Positions 1 through 6,388 of a DNA stretch of 6,426 nucleotides are shown in pieces. Position 1 is the first letter of the stretch. Each line of letters begins with the position of its first letter. Under the pieces are notes generated by a model that saw only the letters and a list, made by a program, of their open reading frames with translations, made no database searches and was not told where the DNA came from. The DNA lies in assembly GCA_946630405.1 (NCBI GenBank), contig CAMOYW010000062.1, positions 1-6,426 on the forward strand, written 5' to 3'. The translations under genes and the position numbers were made by a program. This stretch comes from an uncultured Clostridia bacterium (GTDB lineage: Bacteria > Bacillota > Clostridia > Lachnospirales > CAG-274).

Positions 1-2
1 TA

Positions 3-2069
3 TGTTACTGTATCGGATTTCCGCTTTTTTGCCTGCTGAGTTATATAATTGCGGACGTTATTTTGCTTTGGGTGTTCGGGGATAAGTATTTGCCGATCAT
101 AGGCGGGATCTTTGTCTGCTTGCTTGTTTCTCTGTTTTTGGGGATAATCGAAAAGCTTCATATTGATATATCGGGAGCAACCGATGCAAGGCTGGAAAGA
201 CTTTCGGTATATACAATAACGGTAACGGTTTCGTTTGTATTTTGCTCCGTTTGGCTTATAGCGGAAAAGAATTTGGAACTGTTTATGTATTTTGTGCTTG
301 TGCCGCTGTATTTTGTCATAACTTCCGTTATGCAGAGGTATAAAATTTTAAAACGCAAATATAAATGCGAACAATTTGACGCCCGGCTTTTTGTAGAGAA
401 GAGCGTCGAACCAACAAATAAAAAGGAGGAAAGTTCTGTGAACGATGAGAACAATATGCCCGTTGTGGGGGAAGAAAATTTGAAAGAGGTACCGAAAATG
501 CCTTCAATCGATACCGTTCAAAATAATACGGGTATGGATATAAACGGAGGCTATGTGCCTTATTATCCGCCCGTAGAGCCCGAAAAGCCCGAAGGAACGC
601 AAAATCAGCATAAGGTGATGTTTGTTGCGGCTTTGATACTTGGCTTTATGTTTTCGGTATGTTTTGCGGGTTGGAGCGTGAGAGCATCCCTTTCATCTCT
701 TGTGTTTTACAATTTGGCGAGCGTAGGGGTATATTTTGTATTAAAGCTTACAGATCTGCTTAAGAGAAAAGCTGTCATTGTTTATGCCATACCTGTATTT
801 ATACTTTCTGCTTTCAACGCTTATTTTGAATATTCAAGCTACAATATATTCAATTCCCTGGCTTTTCTTGTGTTACTTGCGATAATGTTTATAAGAGGTG
901 CCGGGCTTGACGATGCGATAAGGCTTGATACCTTGCTTGGCGTGCTGCTTCCGAGAGCCATGTTTGCACCCTACCATTGTGCTAAAGCCTGTCTTCCTAA
1001 AAAAGGCGGAGTCGGTAAAAACATCGGAAAGGTGATGCTCGGTTTTTCCTTTTCTATACCCGTGCTTTTTATTATAGCGGCTCTTCTTTCAAGCGGTGAT
1101 GATGCGTTTTCTGACTTTATACAGCAGCTTTTCTCTGTTGACATAAGTGAGGGGATATATAAGATCATAATTGCCTTTGCCGCATTTTTATATATATGCG
1201 CCTTTTTATACAGAGCGGTCGAAACTAAAAAGCGTATAAGTTTTAAACCGCACAACGGAGACGGTGTTATCTCCATAGCTTTTATAACGCCAGTTAACCT
1301 TCTGTTTCTGTTTTTCTGCTATTCACAGCTCAAATACATCGGAGACGGAGTAAGCATATCGGACTTTACCACCTATGCAAGGTTTGCAAGAGAAGGCTTT
1401 TTCGAGCTTTTGATAGTTACTTTTATAAATTTTGCCATAATATTTGTATATTCGGACGTTTTAAAAAATTACGGTAATGTTGTGTTAAAAAGTTCATTGT
1501 GTCTTTTATGCGTATTTACCTTTGTGCTTATAATCTCATCTGCAAGCAGAATGTATTTTTACATAAAGGAATACGGATTTACCACTCTTCGTATGGAAGT
1601 CGTGACCTTCCTTGCAATGGAAAGCGTGCTGGTGTTTATTACGCTTTACAAGCTGATAAAGCGTAAAACGGAGCTTAATCAAAGCTTTATTATAGGCTTA
1701 CTTATAACGCTTTTTGTGCTTAACATAACGGCAAGACCCGAGTTTTCCGTGAATTTAAACAGGAGCTTTGCAAAGGACAGTACGGAATATACCTCGGTTA
1801 ATTACTATACTCACTCATCTGTGCCCATATTGATAGATAAATTTTATTCATCTTCATCTCAAAAGGAAAAGTATGAAATATGTGCGCAGATCAAAAAGCT
1901 GTATAACGGATCCAATGAGAACAACGAAGGAAAATGGCAAAACATAAGCATTCAGGAAAGCAATATAAATTCCCTTATAAAAGAGTTTAAAGACAAAAAC
2001 GATGAATGGTTTTCTTACGATGTCAACAGTGTAAAAAACACCGCCGAAAGAGTAAGAAAGGGAAGGTGA
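3..2069 (+). CDS. Polytopic membrane protein with DUF4153/DUF4173-type domain, 5' end outside the window
   Basis: The frame is open to the left edge, so the first in-frame TTG at 63 is probably not the true start; 688 codons are visible. Numbering from base 3, hydrophobic segments suggest four N-terminal membrane helices (about 4-26, 30-49, 67-87, 94-110), a hydrophilic linker (111-203) with the proline-rich stretch YVPYYPP, then about eleven helices (205-577) and a soluble C-terminal tail of about 110 residues. The stretch YARFAREGFFELL (458-470), the later SRMYFYIKEYGFTTLRMEV and the ARPEFSVNLNRS segment after the last helix resemble the DUF4153/DUF4173 family, whose function is unknown. 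That assignment is from recalled family pattern, not a search. The linker contains a strong ribosome binding site and GTG at 438, which would give a 543-residue protein holding the whole conserved domain; the upstream four-helix part may be a separate or fused unit. The gene ends at a terminator, so it is not obviously cotranscribed with pdp. I cannot assign a function. Confidence 0.75.
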   Translation, partial: CYCIGFPLFCLLSYIIADVILLWVFGDKYLPIIGGIFVCLLVSLFLGIIEKLHIDISGATDARLERLSVYTITVTVSFVFCSVWLIAEKNLELFMYFVLVPLYFVITSVMQRYKILKRKYKCEQFDARLFVEKSVEPTNKKEESSVNDENNMPVVGEENLKEVPKMPSIDTVQNNTGMDINGGYVPYYPPVEPEKPEGTQNQHKVMFVAALILGFMFSVCFAGWSVRASLSSLVFYNLASVGVYFVLKLTDLLKRKAVIVYAIPVFILSAFNAYFEYSSYNIFNSLAFLVLLAIMFIRGAGLDDAIRLDTLLGVLLPRAMFAPYHCAKACLPKKGGVGKNIGKVMLGFSFSIPVLFIIAALLSSGDDAFSDFIQQLFSVDISEGIYKIIIAFAAFLYICAFLYRAVETKKRISFKPHNGDGVISIAFITPVNLLFLFFCYSQLKYIGDGVSISDFTTYARFAREGFFELLIVTFINFAIIFVYSDVLKNYGNVVLKSSLCLLCVFTFVLIISSASRMYFYIKEYGFTTLRMEVVTFLAMESVLVFITLYKLIKRKTELNQSFIIGLLITLFVLNITARPEFSVNLNRSFAKDSTEYTSVNYYTHSSVPILIDKFYSSSSQKEKYEICAQIKKLYNGSNENNEGKWQNISIQESNINSLIKEFKDKNDEWFSYDVNSVKNTAERVRKGR
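423..440 (+). promoter_or_regulatory. Internal ribosome binding site with in-frame GTG start candidate
   Basis: AAGGAGG at 423-429 is followed after 8 bases by GTG at 438-440, in the same frame as the surrounding membrane-protein gene. This is an ideal Shine-Dalgarno arrangement. In the other two frames a TAA lies at 419-421, just before the site, and a TGA at 439-441 overlaps the GTG as GTGA. This is what a junction between two genes normally looks like, yet the actual reading frame passes through without a stop. It is either the true start of the DUF4153/DUF4173-type protein, an internal start giving a short isoform, or a chance effect of KKEE codons. Confidence 0.5.
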
Positions 2070-2084
2070 TCATTAACACAAATC

Positions 2085-2116
2085 AAGGGTGCGGAATTAT
2101 TTTTCGCACCCTTTTT
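2085..2116 (+). terminator. Rho-independent terminator after the membrane-protein gene
   Basis: AAGGGTGCG (2085-2093) pairs perfectly with CGCACCCTT (2105-2113), and three weaker inner pairs (2094-2096 with 2102-2104) close a 5-base loop. The stem runs into five T residues (2112-2116), with more T-rich sequence after. It lies 15 bases past the TGA stop at 2067-2069 and separates this gene from pdp. Confidence 0.9.
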
Positions 2117-2117
2117 G

Positions 2118-2146
2118 TTGCTTTTGGCGGTATAAAATGGTATGAT
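2118..2146 (+). promoter_or_regulatory. Probable extended -10 promoter of pdp
   Basis: TATGAT (2141-2146) is a 5/6 match to the -10 consensus and carries the TG of an extended -10 two bases upstream (TGG at 2138-2140). A weak -35, TTGCTT (2118-2123), sits at 17-bp spacing, right behind the terminator T-tract. Transcription would begin near 2153, essentially at the ribosome binding site. The extended -10 can compensate for the weak -35 in Gram-positive promoters. This is a sequence-only prediction. Confidence 0.5.
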
Positions 2147-2153
2147 ATAGATG

Positions 2154-2159
2154 AGGAGG
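2154..2159 (+). promoter_or_regulatory. Ribosome binding site that fixes the pdp start
   Basis: AGGAGG lies 6 bases before ATG 2166. An alternative ATG at 2151 is in frame but overlaps this site and would add five residues (MRRDF) encoded by the Shine-Dalgarno sequence itself, so 2166 is the better start. Confidence 0.85.
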
Positions 2160-2165
2160 GATTTT

Positions 2166-3464
2166 ATGAATTTTATAGATATTATTTTAAAAAAGAAGAA
2201 TAAAGAAGAACTGACCGAGAGCGAAATATTTTATGTGATAGACCAAATAGGAAAAGCTCCCGATTATCAGTTTGCATCACTTTTGATGGCTATATGTCTA
2301 AACGGTATGAATAAGACCGAAACGGCACTACTTACCGAAGCTATGCTTATGTCGGGCGATATTATCGACCTGAGCGAAATTGAAGGTATCAAGGTAGATA
2401 AGCACAGCACGGGCGGGGTTGCCGATACAACTACACTTGTGCTTGCTCCGCTTACCGCAAGCTGTGGCTTGCCCGTTGTAAAAATGTCGGGTAGAGGGCT
2501 CGGACATACGGGCGGTACGCTCGATAAGCTTGAATCCATCCCCGGGTTTAATGTATCTCTTACACAAGCTCAAGCCGTTAAGCAGGTGAAGGATATAGGT
2601 GTGGTAGTTATGGGTCAGACGGGTAAGCTGTGCCCTGCCGACGGCTACCTTTATAAGCTTCGTGATGTGACGGGAACGGTACAGAGCATACCGCTTATTG
2701 CATCAAGCATTATGAGTAAAAAAATTGCCGTGGGAACGGATGCCATTGTGCTTGATGTTAAATGCGGAAGCGGCGCTTTTATGAAAAATGTTGACGATGC
2801 TTTGGAGCTTGCCGAGGAAATGGTCGATATAGGCGGACTTATAAATAAAAAGGTGACTGCCTTTATCACCAATATGGATCAGCCGCTCGGAAATAATGTG
2901 GGCAACACGCTCGAAGTTATTGAGGCGATAGAGATATTAAAGGGGAACGAAAAAGGCGATCTTTACGAAGTATCTTTGGGACTCGGTTCTCAAATGCTTG
3001 TATCGGGAGGGATCGCAAGCACGAATGACGAAGCGTATGATATGCTTGAAAAGAATATCTCTAACGGAAAGGGACTTGAAAAACTGGAGGAGATGATAAA
3101 GGCTCAGGGCGGGGATCCCGACGTGTTAAACGATTACTCCCTGTTCAAGCAGCCGAAGTTTACAAAGGAGATATATCTGCAAGGGGGCTATGTGTCGGGC
3201 TTTGATACCGAGGCTGTTGGAAGAGCGTCCGCAGAACTCGGAGCGGGAAGAACGAGCTATGATATGCCCATAGACTATTCTGCGGGTATCGTGCTTAATG
3301 CCCGAATAGGCGATAAATACGACCCGTCCGTTCCATTTGCCGTGATGTACTCCGACAGTGAGGATAAGATAAACTCTGCCGAGAAGATATTTAAAGATTC
3401 GGTTCGGCTTTCCGACACACCCGTTGAAAAGCCAAAGGTCATATTGGGTATGGTTGCCCGTTAA
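2166..3464 (+). CDS. pdp: Pyrimidine-nucleoside phosphorylase
   Basis: This cytosolic salvage enzyme cleaves uridine, thymidine or deoxyuridine with phosphate to the free base and (deoxy)ribose 1-phosphate. The product is 432 residues, the normal family length. The N-terminal alpha domain opens with MNFIDIILKKKNKEELT. The phosphate-binding segment KHSTGGVADTTT begins at K79, and the family signature SGRGLGHTGGTLDKLE lies at 108-123. R166, S181 and K185 keep the spacing of the pyrimidine-binding Arg, Ser and Lys of E. coli thymidine phosphorylase (R171, S186, K190). K106, just before the signature, occupies the position recalled as Lys in broad-specificity pyrimidine-nucleoside phosphorylases and Met in E. 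coli thymidine phosphorylase; this favours Pdp over DeoA, though some annotations would say deoA. The C-terminal beta domain follows from about 335 and looks complete. The start at 2166 is set by AGGAGG six bases upstream. No other nucleoside-salvage gene is visible nearby, so it looks monocistronic. Confidence 0.95.
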   Translation: MNFIDIILKKKNKEELTESEIFYVIDQIGKAPDYQFASLLMAICLNGMNKTETALLTEAMLMSGDIIDLSEIEGIKVDKHSTGGVADTTTLVLAPLTASCGLPVVKMSGRGLGHTGGTLDKLESIPGFNVSLTQAQAVKQVKDIGVVVMGQTGKLCPADGYLYKLRDVTGTVQSIPLIASSIMSKKIAVGTDAIVLDVKCGSGAFMKNVDDALELAEEMVDIGGLINKKVTAFITNMDQPLGNNVGNTLEVIEAIEILKGNEKGDLYEVSLGLGSQMLVSGGIASTNDEAYDMLEKNISNGKGLEKLEEMIKAQGGDPDVLNDYSLFKQPKFTKEIYLQGGYVSGFDTEAVGRASAELGAGRTSYDMPIDYSAGIVLNARIGDKYDPSVPFAVMYSDSEDKINSAEKIFKDSVRLSDTPVEKPKVILGMVAR

Positions 3465-3491
3465 AAAAATATGTTATTTTTAATTTTTCTA

Positions 3492-3520
3492 TTTAAATAA
3501 TCGGATAATTGTAGTATAAT
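3492..3520 (+). promoter_or_regulatory. Probable sigma-A type promoter of the PBP gene
   Basis: A perfect TATAAT lies at 3515-3520, with TTTAAA (3492-3497, four of six matches to TTGACA) 17 bases upstream in very A/T-rich DNA. Initiation would fall near 3527, giving a leader of about 32 bases. Since no convincing terminator follows pdp, some read-through from pdp is also possible. Confidence 0.65.
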
Positions 3521-3524
3521 AGAA

Positions 3525-3551
3525 TCCAAATGCAATTGAACACGATTTGGA
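3525..3551 (+). repeat. Inverted repeat overlapping the PBP ribosome binding site
   Basis: TCCAAAT (3525-3531) is the exact inverse complement of ATTTGGA (3545-3551), separated by 13 bases. The right arm contains the first bases of the Shine-Dalgarno sequence, and the left arm sits at the predicted transcription start. It could be a weak mRNA hairpin that partly hides the ribosome binding site, a protein-binding dyad, or chance. Confidence 0.35.
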
Positions 3552-3554
3552 GGA
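3549..3554 (+). promoter_or_regulatory. Ribosome binding site that fixes the PBP start
   Basis: GGAGGA lies 4 bases before ATG 3559 (5 if the core is taken as GGAGG). A longer reading from TTG 3547 is in frame but would consume this site, so the ATG at 3559 is preferred. Confidence 0.75.
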
Positions 3555-3558
3555 ATAT

Positions 3559-6222
3559 ATGGAGAGTGAAAAAAATCTCACCGAGGGTGCTAAGCAACCA
3601 TCGGAAAAGAAAAGCAAAAGCTCCGAAAAAGTGAGCAGAAGGAAAAAGGCACAAGAGGAGGCTAAAGCAAAGGCACAAGCCAAAGCAAGGCTTAAGGTAC
3701 AACGCAAAAAAGCCAAAAAGGTGATGGCTGCCAAAAAGCTGAAAAGAAAGCAAGCCGATACAAGGCGTTCAAAGCCTTTTACGGTCATAATGCTCCTGTT
3801 TTTGATGGTCATTATTGTGAGCGTATTTGCGGTAGCGGGTGCAGCCGTGGGTGCTTATGTTGCCATTATACAGTCTATACCTGATTTGGGACTTGAAGGT
3901 ATACAGCCAAGGACATATACCACGGTCATATACAATAACAACGGTGCCGAGCTTTCCAAGCTTCACGGTGAGGAAAACAGAGAGTATGCAACGCTTGAAA
4001 ACATCCCCAAGAATATGCAAAATGCCATTATGGCAATTGAGGATGAGCGTTTCTACATACACGACGGCGTGGATATGAGAGGTATCCTGCGTGCCGCCTA
4101 CGCTACCATATCGGGTAAGCAGCTTCAAGGCGGTTCCACGATAACTCAGCAGCTTATTAAAAATACCATAACTCAAAAAACGCATAATGACTTTAAGTCA
4201 AAGCTTAAGGAAATTTACCTTGCCCTTAAGTACGAAAAGGAGCTTAACACGCTTTTAGGATCTAAAGAGGCTTCCAAGGACTATATTATGGAGCTTTACC
4301 TTAATACCATTCCGTTTGGACATGGTTACAGCGGTATACAGGTGGCTTCCGAGGGATATTTCGGTAAAGAAGCGAAGGATCTCGACCTTGCCGAGTGTGC
4401 TTGCCTTGCGGGTATCACTAATAATCCCACAAAGTACTCTCCGAGATCAAATCCCGAAAAGAATAAGGAAAGACAGACCATAATACTTAACTATATGCTT
4501 GCTCAGGGACTTATAACTCAGCAAGAATACGATGCCGCCATTGTAGAAGACGTATATGCAAAGATCAAGGGTGGAGCAAATATAGTTACAAATTCCGACG
4601 GCACGAGCGATGTTTCGCTCATACACAGCTACTACGAAGATGCTCTTATAGATCAGATCTCCGAGGATCTTCAGCGTATATACAACATGAGCCCCAAACA
4701 GGCGGCGAACGTTATATATAACGGCGGACTTCAAATATATTCAAATTTCGATCCCCGTATTCAAAAGATAGTGGATACGACGATGCTTAACGACAGTTTG
4801 TTCCCTCGACCCGTGTACTCCATAGATGTGGATTACAGAGTTTCAACCAGAAACAATACCACAAATGAGGAGACGAACAGCGAGTACAGACAGTTTACAT
4901 CCACAAGAGAGCAGGGTGAAGCGTGGGTCGCTTCAAAGAGAGCCGAGATAGAGGCGAGCCTGCCTGCCGATGAGGTGATTTTTGCGGAGAATGCCTCCTA
5001 TACGGTACAGCCTCAGTGCTCCATGGCGATAATTGACTACCATACGGGTGAAATAAAGGCTGTGGGCGGCGGAAGAGGTAAAAAGACCGTTAACAGAGGC
5101 TTTAACAGAGCGACCGACTCAAAACGACAACCGGGTTCCGTATTTAAGATACTTGCGGCTTATACTCCCGCTTTGGATCTCGGAAAGATAAATGCCGCAA
5201 CAAATCTTGTGGACGAGCCGTATTCAACGGCGGATAAATATACGCCCAGAAACTGGTGGGGTAAGAGTTACAGAGGAGCCATGTCCGTAAGGACGGCGAT
5301 AATGGACTCCGCAAACGTCGTGGCTGTAAAGACCATGGTCGAGACGGGTATAGATGTATGCTACGACTATCTTCTCAACTACGGTTTTACCACATTGAGT
5401 GATGATAATCATGCGGCTACCGCACTCGGAGGTCTTTCCTACGGTGTTACGCAGGTCGAGCTTGCGGCTGCCTACGGTACGATAGCAAACGGCGGTCAGT
5501 ATCTTCGTCCCATGTTTTATTCCAAGGTGCTTGACCACGACGGTAACGTACTGCTTGAAAACAGACAAGAGCCCGTTCAGGTGCTTAAGCCGAGCACAAG
5601 CTATATTATTACACAGCTTATGACAAGTGTTATAAATGACGGTACGGGTACAGCTGCCAAGTTTACAAAGTCGAAAATGCCTCTTGCGGGCAAAACGGGT
5701 ACTACCACGGATTCAAAGGACCTTACATTCGTGGGATATACTCCCTACTATGTTGCAAGTATTTGGTACGGCTTTGACCGTTACGATAACGATAAGGTCG
5801 AAAGTATGGACGGCTTCGACCAAAAGCTCCACATGAATGTGTGGAGGACCGTAATGGAACAGGTGAATGAAGGACTTGAGGTCAAGGACTTTGAAGTTCC
5901 CGATGGTGTTGTCAAGGCTAAGGTTTGCAGATATACGGGTATGCAGGCGGGAGCGAACTGCCCCGCAGTCGAGGAGTACTTTGTCGATAACGAAACGATA
6001 CATACTCCTTGTACCATGAACCACGGTATCGTCAGCAACGTTTATGCCAATAAACCGGGTTATTACGAGCTTTATTACGATAAGAATACTATAAGACCCA
6101 TTGTGCCTGCCTATGCACCCAAGAAGAATACGGGTTCGTCATCAAGGAATACGGGTAACACACAAGCTGCGGATACCTCTTCTCCCGAAGATACGCAAAA
6201 CAGCGATTTGATACATTTTTAA
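3559..6222 (+). CDS. Class A penicillin-binding protein (bifunctional transglycosylase/transpeptidase)
   Basis: This membrane-anchored enzyme polymerises lipid II into glycan strands and cross-links the stem peptides of peptidoglycan. The product is 887 residues. Residues 1-72 are a cytoplasmic Lys/Ala/Glu-rich tail (16 of residues 41-72 are K or R), followed by one membrane anchor at about 74-104. The GT51 domain has motif 1 EDERFYIHDG with catalytic E161, motif 2 GGSTITQQLIKN (191-202), motif 3 KLKEIYLAL (215-223) and motif 4 ELYLNTIPFG (245-254). After the linker motif LQIYSNFDPRIQ (391-402) comes an insertion (about 412-486) rich in polar residues. The transpeptidase domain carries SVFK (serine S527, K530), SAN (584-586) and KTGTT (712-716), all intact. 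A C-terminal segment holds three cysteines (C790, C801, C818), the first two in a CRYTGMQAGANCP context, then a Ser/Thr-rich tail. It corresponds to the PBP1a/PonA group; the exact orthologue name is uncertain, so no symbol is given. It has its own promoter and ribosome binding site. Confidence 0.95.
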   Translation: MESEKNLTEGAKQPSEKKSKSSEKVSRRKKAQEEAKAKAQAKARLKVQRKKAKKVMAAKKLKRKQADTRRSKPFTVIMLLFLMVIIVSVFAVAGAAVGAYVAIIQSIPDLGLEGIQPRTYTTVIYNNNGAELSKLHGEENREYATLENIPKNMQNAIMAIEDERFYIHDGVDMRGILRAAYATISGKQLQGGSTITQQLIKNTITQKTHNDFKSKLKEIYLALKYEKELNTLLGSKEASKDYIMELYLNTIPFGHGYSGIQVASEGYFGKEAKDLDLAECACLAGITNNPTKYSPRSNPEKNKERQTIILNYMLAQGLITQQEYDAAIVEDVYAKIKGGANIVTNSDGTSDVSLIHSYYEDALIDQISEDLQRIYNMSPKQAANVIYNGGLQIYSNFDPRIQKIVDTTMLNDSLFPRPVYSIDVDYRVSTRNNTTNEETNSEYRQFTSTREQGEAWVASKRAEIEASLPADEVIFAENASYTVQPQCSMAIIDYHTGEIKAVGGGRGKKTVNRGFNRATDSKRQPGSVFKILAAYTPALDLGKINAATNLVDEPYSTADKYTPRNWWGKSYRGAMSVRTAIMDSANVVAVKTMVETGIDVCYDYLLNYGFTTLSDDNHAATALGGLSYGVTQVELAAAYGTIANGGQYLRPMFYSKVLDHDGNVLLENRQEPVQVLKPSTSYIITQLMTSVINDGTGTAAKFTKSKMPLAGKTGTTTDSKDLTFVGYTPYYVASIWYGFDRYDNDKVESMDGFDQKLHMNVWRTVMEQVNEGLEVKDFEVPDGVVKAKVCRYTGMQAGANCPAVEEYFVDNETIHTPCTMNHGIVSNVYANKPGYYELYYDKNTIRPIVPAYAPKKNTGSSSRNTGNTQAADTSSPEDTQNSDLIHF

Positions 6223-6224
6223 AA

Positions 6225-6305
6225 TTCTATGCTGAAATAAAATTGATTCAAGATTACACCATCGCAACTGACGGAAAAGAAGAATATATTTCAATTAACC
6301 TGTAA
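6225..6305 (+). pseudogene. Possible C-terminal remnant of an unidentified gene
   Basis: Immediately after the PBP stop, in a different frame, 26 codons are open and end at TAA 6303-6305. They encode a peptide ending in IQDYTIATDGKEEYISINL, whose mixed, protein-like composition looks more like a real C-terminus than random A/T-rich DNA. There is no start codon with a ribosome binding site. The frame stays open back to 6159 inside the PBP gene, where TAA 6156-6158 closes it. I do not recognise the family. It may be the tail of a gene lost by deletion or insertion, or it may be chance. Confidence 0.3.
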
Positions 6306-6346
6306 AAATAAAAACTCCCCTTTCTAAGTCATTTAGAGAGGGGAGT
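6303..6346 (-). terminator. Strong Rho-independent terminator for a leftward transcript
   Basis: ACTCCCCTTTCTAA (6314-6327) pairs with TTAGAGAGGGGAGT (6333-6346) as a 14-bp stem with one G-T wobble and a 5-base loop. On the minus strand the stem is followed directly by TTTTATTTTTA (complement of 6303-6313), an excellent U-tract. On the plus strand only CATACTATTG follows, so it would be a poor intrinsic terminator for the PBP gene, although the stem could still protect the 3' end of its mRNA. It implies a minus-strand gene to the right of the window. Confidence 0.7.
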
Positions 6347-6388
6347 CATACTATTGCAATTACGAATGTTAGTTCTTTTTTTGTAGTC

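Noticed and set aside
999..1022. KKGGVGKN in the membrane protein resembles the deviant Walker A motif KGGVGKT of ParA/MinD ATPases.
   Set aside because: The final Thr/Ser is Asn, it lies in a short loop between membrane helices, and no nucleotide-binding fold or Walker B surrounds it; chance similarity.
2151..2165. Upstream ATG start for pdp at 2151.
   Set aside because: It overlaps the AGGAGG ribosome binding site and the added residues MRRDF are the translation of that site; ATG 2166 fits the family N-terminus.
2006..2203. Open frame of 65 codons across the terminator and into pdp.
   Set aside because: It runs through the terminator hairpin and promoter and overlaps two well-supported genes in another frame; no ribosome binding site.
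3463..3484. Possible terminator after pdp: AAAAATA / TATTTTT hairpin.
   Set aside because: The stem is A/T only with a 3-base loop, so it is too weak to call an intrinsic terminator.
3547..3558. Upstream TTG start for the PBP gene at 3547.
   Set aside because: It overlaps the GGAGGA ribosome binding site; ATG 3559 is correctly placed behind it.
3489..3812. Minus-strand open frames opposite the PBP N-terminus, rich in Leu/Phe/Ala and looking like membrane proteins.
   Set aside because: They are the reverse reading of Lys/Ala/Glu codons of the basic tail, lacking a ribosome binding site and overlapping the PBP promoter.
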